Part shown: positions 8,125 to 12,260 of the stretch, piece after piece | Layout: every line of letters starts with the position of its first letter | Position numbering within the stretch: position 1 is the stretch's first letter | Assembly (NCBI GenBank): GCA_905214675.1 | Contig: CAJMMS010000053.1 | Location: 1 to 12,260, forward strand | Source: an uncultured bacterium | GTDB taxonomy: Bacteria > Bacillota > Clostridia > Lachnospirales > Lachnospiraceae | Reading direction: 5' to 3' | DNA: 12,260 nucleotides | Position numbers and translations under genes: made by a program | The notes under the pieces: model-generated | What the model was told of the DNA's origin: nothing | Seen by the model: only the letters and a program-made list of their open reading frames with translations | The model's database searches: none

Positions 8125-8973
8125 TTACCTCTCATTCCTTGGGTCCAGCATATCTCTGACGGTGTCGCCCAGCAGATTAAAGATCATAACGGAAATAAAA
8201 ATGGCAAGCCCCGGTGCAAAGGTTACCCATGGATGCGTTGTCAGCAGATTTCTGGTATCACTCATCATGCTTCCCCACTCCGCAACCGGCGGTTTTGCCC
8301 CAAGACCAAGGAAGGACAGACCTGCAAGCTCCATCATCATCGTTCCGATATCCAGCATGGCAGTCACAAGGATCGGTCCTGTGATATTCGGCAGAATATG
8401 TTTCAAAATCAGTTTTCCTGTACTGCATCCAGATAAGATTGCCGCCCGCATATAGAGGCTTTCTTTCTGTGCCAATGTCTGACTTCTGGCAATCCTTGCA
8501 TATTTGGGCCAACTGATCGCTCCGAGGGCGATGATCGCATTCTGTACTCCGCCTCCCATCACGGCTGCAACTGCCAGGGCAAAGACCAGCCCCGGAAAAG
8601 CAAGGAAAATGTCCGATATCCTCATCAGAAGCGCATCCAGTTTCTTTCCGTTCCATCCACAGATGATCCCGACGGCCGTTCCGATCACCGTGATTCCGGC
8701 AACCAGAAGCAAAGTCGAATAGATGCTGGTTCTGCTTCCTGCGATCACTCTGGATAACATATCCCGTCCATAACGGTCTGTTCCAAACGGATGTTCCAGT
8801 GACGGGCTGGCTTTTGCAATACTAAGATTCTGCTCATAAGGATCGTATGGGCACAGGGACTCACTGAAATAAGAACCGACGACAAGAAGCAGTGCCAGCG
8901 TGGCAAACATGAAAAATCGCATTTTCAGATGATTTTTCTGCTTCTTTCGCTTTCTTTGTACTGATTTATTCAT
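8125..8973 (-). CDS. ABC importer permease, NikC/OppC-like
   Basis: 282 residues. A basic N-terminus (residues 1-18) precedes the first membrane helix at about 20-37. The HPFGTDRYGRDMLSRVIAG segment at 61-79 is the hallmark of the OppC/NikC half. The EAA loop is at about 171-196 (ESLYMRAAILSGCS, ending HILPN), followed by the conserved SFLGLGAKPPVAEWG at 220-234 and a C-terminal NLLGDTVRDMLDPR. It forms the transmembrane channel with the preceding permease. The start ATGAATAA overlaps the stop of that gene by 8 nt, with GGGGGTG upstream. Confidence 0.9.
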   Translation of the reverse strand: MNKSVQRKRKKQKNHLKMRFFMFATLALLLVVGSYFSESLCPYDPYEQNLSIAKASPSLEHPFGTDRYGRDMLSRVIAGSRTSIYSTLLLVAGITVIGTAVGIICGWNGKKLDALLMRISDIFLAFPGLVFALAVAAVMGGGVQNAIIALGAISWPKYARIARSQTLAQKESLYMRAAILSGCSTGKLILKHILPNITGPILVTAMLDIGTMMMELAGLSFLGLGAKPPVAEWGSMMSDTRNLLTTHPWVTFAPGLAIFISVMIFNLLGDTVRDMLDPRNER

Positions 8974-9913
8974 TTCGATTCACCCCCAGACGGATTCTCG
9001 GATCAAGGCAGTGGTATAAGAGATCCGTGATCAGATTGACTATGACATAGATCAATGCCATCCAGACAACATATGCCTGGATCACCGGGTAATCCCGTGT
9101 CGTGATCGCATCGACTGCCAGTTTTCCGACACCATCCCACATAAAAATACTCTCAATGATCGCCGTTCCGCCGAGCAGACTTCCGATTGACAGTGCAAGC
9201 AAGGTAATGATCGTCAGCATGGCTGATCTGATAACGTTTTTCCATAAGATCACACTCTCACGGATGCCCCTTGCCCTGGCTCCTGCCACATAGTCTTTGT
9301 TCAGTTCTTCCAGAACCGCTGCCCGCACCTGCCGCATATACTTTGCAGACATGGAAATCGCCAGCGTCAGCATCGGCATCAGTGCACTTCTGATATTTAC
9401 ACCACTTGCGATGACCGGCAGAAGATTCCGTTTGATCGACAACATTTGCATCAGAAGCATTGCCACAAAAAAGTTTGGCATCGCATTGCCGATAAAGCTG
9501 AAAAACCGCAAAAGCAGATCCACCCACTTATCCTGACAGACTGCCGCCAGAACACCGAGCGGGATCGAGATGACCACTGTCGCCAGAATCGCCATGACCG
9601 TAAGCATCAGCGTTGCCGGAAGTTTTGAAACAAATTCGGCAAATACCTTTTTCCCGGACACATAGCTTGTCCCTATATCGCCATGCAAAAATCCATTCAA
9701 CCAGTTTGCATACTGCACCAGGAACGGCTTGTCCAGTCCAAGCTCTGCTTTTTTTGCATCAATGATCTCCTGCGATACGGCCGTGCCGCGGTTTTCATAC
9801 ATCTCAGTCACCGCATCGCTTCCCGCCACCCGCATCATCGCAAAAGACAAAAAAGTAATCCCTATGAGAATAGGGATCAACTGCAAAAATCGTTGTATGA
9901 TATATTTTCTCAT
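8966..9913 (-). CDS. ABC importer permease, NikB/OppB-like, first gene of the operon
   Basis: 315 residues starting MRKYIIQRFLQLIPILIG, the usual beginning of this family. First helix at about 9-29, then an extracytoplasmic segment with LGLDKPFLVQY and GDIGTSY, then membrane helices from about 100 on. The EAA cytoplasmic loop is at 208-231 (YVAGARARGIRES). The protein ends in LDPRIRLG. The frame is open upstream to 10024, but the extra 37 residues are Cys-rich and unlike the family, while ATG 9913 has AGGATGG (9921-9927) 7 nt away, so the shorter start is preferred. It heads the operon BCDE-A and is divergent from the methyltransferase gene at 10092. Confidence 0.9.
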   Translation of the reverse strand: MRKYIIQRFLQLIPILIGITFLSFAMMRVAGSDAVTEMYENRGTAVSQEIIDAKKAELGLDKPFLVQYANWLNGFLHGDIGTSYVSGKKVFAEFVSKLPATLMLTVMAILATVVISIPLGVLAAVCQDKWVDLLLRFFSFIGNAMPNFFVAMLLMQMLSIKRNLLPVIASGVNIRSALMPMLTLAISMSAKYMRQVRAAVLEELNKDYVAGARARGIRESVILWKNVIRSAMLTIITLLALSIGSLLGGTAIIESIFMWDGVGKLAVDAITTRDYPVIQAYVVWMALIYVIVNLITDLLYHCLDPRIRLGVNRNE

Positions 9914-10091
9914 TACATTACCATCCTGTATACAATTGTCACCGTTCAAGCTGTCACACTCGCACCGGGAACACTCAACTTTTATAACGAAATACAAACC
10001 ACACTGTTGTTGTATCCCCCCCACAGGCTTCTTTCTTTTTTATTTTTATGATAGGATACTACCTGATAAAATAATGAAAGGAACCCCTGAT
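9914..10091. promoter_or_regulatory. Divergent intergenic region between importer operon and methyltransferase
   Basis: 178 bp that must hold promoters for both directions. I see no convincing -35/-10 pair for the operon. TATGAT (10047-10052) is a possible -10 for the plus-strand gene but lacks a good -35. Other structures are CTGTATAC at 9926-9933 touching the operon ribosome binding site, two direct copies of TGTCAC at 9937-9942 and 9952-9957 (15 bp apart), and a C7 run at 10016-10022. Weak core promoters suggest activator control. Confidence 0.4.
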
Positions 10092-10838
10092 ATGGATATC
10101 TCAAACATGAATAATATAGAATCACGTGTCCAAAGTTACTGGACAAAACGGGCACACAACTTTAATATCGTGCGAAAAAATGAATTAAACAGCAGCATTT
10201 CCGAACGCTGGACAGAAGAAATCGTACATTTTCTGCCAGAGGGCAAATCGCTCCGGATCCTGGATGTCGGCACCGGAACCGGATATTTTGCCATCCTGCT
10301 TTCTCAGAGCGGACATCAGGTGACCGGGATCGACCTCACCGATGCCATGCTGAAGGAAGCCCGTGATAACGCTGCTCTCTATCAGGTCCATCCCACGTTT
10401 CAGCAAATGGATGCCCAGAAGCTTGCGTTTTTGGATCAGTCTTTTGACGTTATCATCTCACGCAACCTGACCTGGACGTTGCCGGATCCGGAAGCTGCAT
10501 ACAGAGAATGGATGCGTGTGCTGAAAAAGGGCGGCATCCTGCTGAATTTTGATGCTGACTATGCATCCAACATCCGAAATCAAAATACTTCCGCTTCTCA
10601 TATATCCGATACTGAAGTGTATGGGCACTGTGGTGTCACACCGGAACTGGAGCAGGAAAATGCATCCATCACTCTTTCCATGCCGATGAGCCGGAAACGG
10701 CGTCCCTGCTGGGATCAGGAATTTCTGGAAAAGATCGGCTTTTCCAGATCCGGATACGACCTTTCGATCGGTCAGAATATCTTAAAAGAGCATGATCTGA
10801 AAGATGCTCCTATGTTCCTTGTATGGGGTGTGCGGTAA
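10092..10838 (+). CDS. Class I SAM-dependent methyltransferase (UbiE-like), copy 1
   Basis: 248 residues. SAM-binding motif I is ILDVGTGTGYFAILL at 56-70; the acidic residue at the end of strand 2 is Asp81 in TGIDLT; MDAQ at 106-109 and the SRNLTW block at 123-128 follow, then YREWMRVLKKGG at 137-148 and LNFDA. This is the Methyltransf_11/25 fold, cytoplasmic, transferring a methyl group from SAM to a small molecule. The C-terminal third (about 155-248) is not a known substrate domain to me. Start: ATG 10092 with AAAGGA (10077-10082) 9 nt upstream; an in-frame ATG at 10074 lacks a ribosome binding site. It is clearly paralogous to the convergent gene that follows, and divergent from the importer operon, which suggests a shared pathway. 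The methyl acceptor is unknown. Confidence 0.87.
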   Translation: MDISNMNNIESRVQSYWTKRAHNFNIVRKNELNSSISERWTEEIVHFLPEGKSLRILDVGTGTGYFAILLSQSGHQVTGIDLTDAMLKEARDNAALYQVHPTFQQMDAQKLAFLDQSFDVIISRNLTWTLPDPEAAYREWMRVLKKGGILLNFDADYASNIRNQNTSASHISDTEVYGHCGVTPELEQENASITLSMPMSRKRRPCWDQEFLEKIGFSRSGYDLSIGQNILKEHDLKDAPMFLVWGVR

Positions 10839-10853
10839 TTATTTTACCGCACA
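10829..10853. repeat. 10-bp palindrome covering both convergent stop codons
   Basis: TGTGCGGTAA (10829-10838) and TTACCGCACA (10844-10853) are perfectly complementary, with a 5-nt loop. The left arm ends in the TAA of the plus-strand gene, and the stop of the minus-strand gene lies in the loop and right arm. It could act as a two-way transcript end, but neither side has a real T tract, so it is not called a terminator. It probably arises because the 3' ends of the two paralogs are alike. Confidence 0.75.
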
Positions 10854-11600
10854 GACCATAAACACCGGTGTAGACTGGTAATTGATCTTCTCTGCATCGC
10901 TGAGCACTCGCTCTCCGATCGTCTCATCTGCCCAGCAGTCCAGCCCAATCTTCTCAAGGACATCCAAGTCCCATTTCGGACGCTTCAGCGGGCTTAACGG
11001 TACTCGTTTCGCAATGTTCTCCATCCACGCAATATCCGTTCCCTCATAGTAATCTTCTACCTGTTCCTCTTTTGCACGCTGTCTGTCCTGCTCATATCCA
11101 AGTTTTAACTTGTCATCATAAAGATATGCATACCAGTTTGCATCAAAATTCAGGATCTTTCCGCCCGGTTTCAGCACACGCTGCCACTCCCTGTAGGCAC
11201 GCTTCGGATGCTCCAGATTCCAGGTTACATTTCTCGTCACAATATAATCAAACGTCTCCTCCGGAAAATCCAGATTCTGAGCGTCCATTCTCTTAAAACT
11301 GATCTGATCCGCCAGATCCGCCGCATTGGATCTCGCTTCCTGCAGCATCTGCTCCGTGTAATCCACCGCCGTCACCTGATATCCCTCTTCCGCTAAAAGG
11401 ATTGCAAAAAATCCAGGTCCCGTTCCGATATCCAGAATCTGCACCTGATCTTTTTCCTTTTTCGGCAGCTGCTCCAGCAGCACCTCTTTCCATTTTTCCT
11501 TCTGCTCACTGTGCAGCTCTTCCTGATTTACTCTGGAATAACCATCCGCACGGTTGTTCCAGTAACTTCTGATCTCCTCCAGAAGTTTTTTGTTCTCCAT
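10839..11600 (-). CDS. Class I SAM-dependent methyltransferase (UbiE-like), copy 2
   Basis: 253 residues from MENKKLLEEIRSYW. Motif I is ILDIGTGPGFFAILL at 55-69, Asp80 in TAVDYT, MDAQ at 105-108, TRNVTW at 122-127, YREWQRVLKPGG at 136-147, then LNFDAN. It aligns with the other methyltransferase almost end to end (SYW start, MDAQ, RN-TW, YREW, LNFDA, LEKIG, final P-F-V), so they are paralogs; it differs mainly in an acidic/aromatic segment at about 158-190. The start is ATG 11600 because AAGGGGGG lies 7 nt upstream and this matches the paralog; the frame runs 31 residues further up without a good site. It is convergent with copy 1. Substrate is unknown; a role in making or modifying the cargo of the adjacent importer is a guess from gene order. 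Confidence 0.87.
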   Translation of the reverse strand: MENKKLLEEIRSYWNNRADGYSRVNQEELHSEQKEKWKEVLLEQLPKKEKDQVQILDIGTGPGFFAILLAEEGYQVTAVDYTEQMLQEARSNAADLADQISFKRMDAQNLDFPEETFDYIVTRNVTWNLEHPKRAYREWQRVLKPGGKILNFDANWYAYLYDDKLKLGYEQDRQRAKEEQVEDYYEGTDIAWMENIAKRVPLSPLKRPKWDLDVLEKIGLDCWADETIGERVLSDAEKINYQSTPVFMVCAVK

Positions 11601-11648
11601 AAGGAATCCCCCCTTGTATGTATCGAATAAATGATGCCTGTACATTCT

Positions 11649-11654
11649 ATAATA
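11649..11654 (-). promoter_or_regulatory. Possible -10 of methyltransferase copy 2
   Basis: TATTAT on the minus strand matches the -10 consensus at 5 of 6 positions and gives a leader of about 40 nt. Nothing at 16-19 nt upstream resembles TTGACA. The inverted repeat at 11682-11695 would sit near -47, a usual place for an activator. Confidence 0.35.
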
Positions 11655-11681
11655 AGCCATAACTGTATACGAAGTGCTGAT

Positions 11682-11695
11682 TTGTGCAGGCACAA
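11682..11695. repeat. Inverted repeat TTGTGC-AG-GCACAA
   Basis: Perfect six-base arms around two bases, upstream of methyltransferase copy 2. Thirteen bases recur in opposite orientation at 4808-4820 upstream of the glycosidase. It may be a regulator binding site; no family is recognised. Confidence 0.5.
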
Positions 11696-11716
11696 TCGCA
11701 ATTCAGACTTTTAACA

Positions 11717-11745
11717 CTGACATCATTATATTGATTTTGTATACT
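11717..11745 (+). promoter_or_regulatory. Candidate upstream promoter toward the ATPase gene
   Basis: CTGACA (11717-11722, 5 of 6), a 17-nt spacer, and TATACT (11740-11745, 5 of 6). The predicted start is near 11752. The -10 is inside the inverted repeat at 11737-11753, so binding there would be expected to shut it off. Confidence 0.45.
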
Positions 11746-11753
11746 TCATACAA
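11737..11753. promoter_or_regulatory. Inverted repeat overlapping a -10 element, candidate operator
   Basis: TTGTAT, five bases ACTTC, then ATACAA: perfect six-base arms. The left arm lies over the -10 of the upstream candidate promoter. The core TGTATAC also occurs at 11664-11670 and 9927-9933. Confidence 0.5.
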
Positions 11754-11778
11754 GCCTCCCGGGGGGTTGTTTTCTGCC

Positions 11779-11807
11779 TTGATTTTCTCTCCTTTTTCTT
11801 TTATAAT
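11779..11807 (+). promoter_or_regulatory. Near-consensus promoter of the ATPase gene
   Basis: TTGATT (11779-11784), exactly 17 nt, then perfect TATAAT (11802-11807). The predicted start is about 11814, so the transcript begins just before the four-box array and has a leader of about 100 nt. Confidence 0.7.
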
Positions 11808-11822
11808 ACTTTTATCATTTCT

Positions 11823-11877
11823 TTTACTAAATCGTGATTTAGTAAATCTGTATTTAGTAAATGTAGATTTAGTACTC
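11823..11877. repeat. Four ATTTA-S-TAAAT boxes with exact 15-bp spacing
   Basis: Box 1 is TTTACTAAAT (centre 11827), boxes 2 and 3 are ATTTAGTAAAT (centres 11842, 11857), and box 4 is ATTTAGTACTC (centre 11872), degenerate on its right. Each is palindromic except for the centre base. Boxes 1 and 2 together make an inverted repeat with 11-base arms (11823-11833 and 11836-11846) and a 2-nt gap. The array lies between the promoter start and the ribosome binding site of the ATPase gene, which suggests an operator array or an RNA hairpin in its leader. Confidence 0.7.
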
Positions 11878-11914
11878 AGTAAGATATCTTATATCACAGA
11901 AAGGGGCATTTTTC

Positions 11915-12260
11915 ATGTTCATCGGCAGAGAAAGTGAACTTCAGTTTTTAAACAATAAATACGAAGAAAACACAGGACAACTGATCGTACTGTACGGCAG
12001 ACGACGCATCGGCAAAACGGAAACGCTCCGTGAATTCTGTAAAGGAAAACCTCACGTATTTTTCTCCTGTACCCAGACCACCGACCGAATGCAGCTTTTG
12101 AAATTTTCTCAGAGACTTCTTCGTGAAAACATACCTGCCAGACAATATATTTCTGAATTTTCTGACTGGGAAAAGGCATTTCGTGCTATCCTTGATCTTC
12201 CTTATGGATCACAGAAAAAATTAATTGTAATTGATGAATTTCCTTATATGTGTCGTGATA
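11915..12260 (+). CDS. Archaeal-type AAA ATPase (COG1672 / ATPase_2), 5' part
   Basis: The first 115 residues are visible and the gene runs off the right edge. It begins MFIGRESELQFLN, typical of this P-loop family, with Walker A GRRRIGKTE at 28-36 and Walker B LIVIDEF at 103-109, then PYM. AAGGGG (11901-11906) lies 8 nt before the ATG. Proteins of this family are usually about 400-480 residues and often carry a C-terminal DUF234 nuclease-like or winged-helix domain; that part is not in the window. Cellular role is poorly known; a link to mobile elements or DNA-related stress has been proposed for some relatives but cannot be shown here. It has its own promoter and an unusual box array in its leader. 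No sign that it belongs to the importer system. Confidence 0.85.
   Translation, partial: MFIGRESELQFLNNKYEENTGQLIVLYGRRRIGKTETLREFCKGKPHVFFSCTQTTDRMQLLKFSQRLLRENIPARQYISEFSDWEKAFRAILDLPYGSQKKLIVIDEFPYMCRD

Larger units (their letters stand above)
11601..11914. other. 314-bp divergent regulatory region, no gene seen
   Basis: Region between methyltransferase copy 2 (minus) and the ATPase gene (plus). For the minus direction only a -10-like TATTAT (11649-11654) without a -35 is visible. For the plus direction there are two candidate promoters. It also holds two perfect inverted repeats and a four-box array, listed separately. A short hydrophobic frame on the plus strand (11674-11937) crosses the promoters and runs into the ATPase gene in another frame, so it is not called. 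Confidence 0.6.

Noticed and set aside
9914..10024. 37-residue upstream extension of the first permease
   Set aside because: Cys-rich, no ribosome binding site, and the family starts at MRKYIIQRFLQ with AGGATGG properly spaced.
9729..10091. Long N-terminal extension of methyltransferase copy 1 (open frame from 9729)
   Set aside because: It lies over the minus-strand permease gene, does not resemble the family, and ATG 10092 has a ribosome binding site and matches the paralog's N-terminus.
9914..10091. NikR, Fur or a NiCo riboswitch controlling the importer
   Set aside because: No GTATGA-N16-TCATAC site, Fur-like box or convincing riboswitch fold was found by eye.
10829..10853. Palindrome at the convergent gene ends as a standard intrinsic terminator
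   Set aside because: The stem is good, but neither strand has a T tract after it.
11601..11693. 31-residue upstream extension of methyltransferase copy 2
   Set aside because: It crosses the predicted promoter, and the MENKK start has a strong ribosome binding site and matches the paralog.
11674..11937. Hydrophobic plus-strand small open frame of 87 residues
   Set aside because: It runs through both candidate promoters and the box array, overlaps the ATPase start in another frame and has no ribosome binding site.

Overview
The window looks like chromosomal DNA from a gut Firmicute, most likely a Lachnospiraceae member ([Ruminococcus]/Mediterraneibacter/Blautia-type). The reasons are moderate GC, strong AGGAGG-type ribosome binding sites, a very large secreted modular glycosidase built from CBM32, LamG, InlB-type and Big_2 modules, and a COG1672-type ATPase. 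The species cannot be fixed from this sequence. No rRNA, tRNA, CRISPR array or insertion sequence was seen.

Region 1 (1-4675, minus strand) is the first 1558 residues of a secreted multimodular glycoside hydrolase that runs off the left edge. It has a signal peptide, a discoidin/CBM32 domain inserted in what looks like a split N-terminal beta-sandwich, a GH36-like barrel with a VDDGW motif and a KLDG nucleophile motif, then SbsA-like Ig, LamG, second CBM32, InlB-repeat and Big_2 modules. This suits an enzyme acting on host mucin or other complex glycans. It has its own promoter with a small palindrome in the spacer and a 9-G run at the predicted transcription start.

Region 2 (4854-9913, minus strand) is a complete five-gene ABC importer operon of the nickel/peptide (Nik/Opp/Dpp) class. 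The order is permease, permease, ATPase, ATPase, lipoprotein binding protein. The first four genes overlap or are separated by 3 nt, and the operon ends in a clear intrinsic terminator. The short ATPases and the binding-protein sequence resemble NikABCDE, but by-eye alignment does not find the E. coli NikA nickel-contacting His/Trp positions, so the substrate is open.

Region 3 (10092-11600) holds two paralogous class I SAM-dependent methyltransferases. The first is divergent from the importer operon. The second converges on the first with no base between their stop codons, and a 10-bp palindrome covers both stops. Importer and methyltransferases may form one functional unit, for example uptake and methylation of a small metal-binding or peptide-like compound; this is inference from gene order.

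Region 4 (11601-12260) is a 314-bp regulatory region followed by the start of an Archaeal-type AAA ATPase gene on the plus strand. The region holds an inverted repeat overlapping one candidate promoter, a second near-consensus promoter, and four short quasi-palindromic boxes spaced exactly 15 bp apart just before the ATPase gene.
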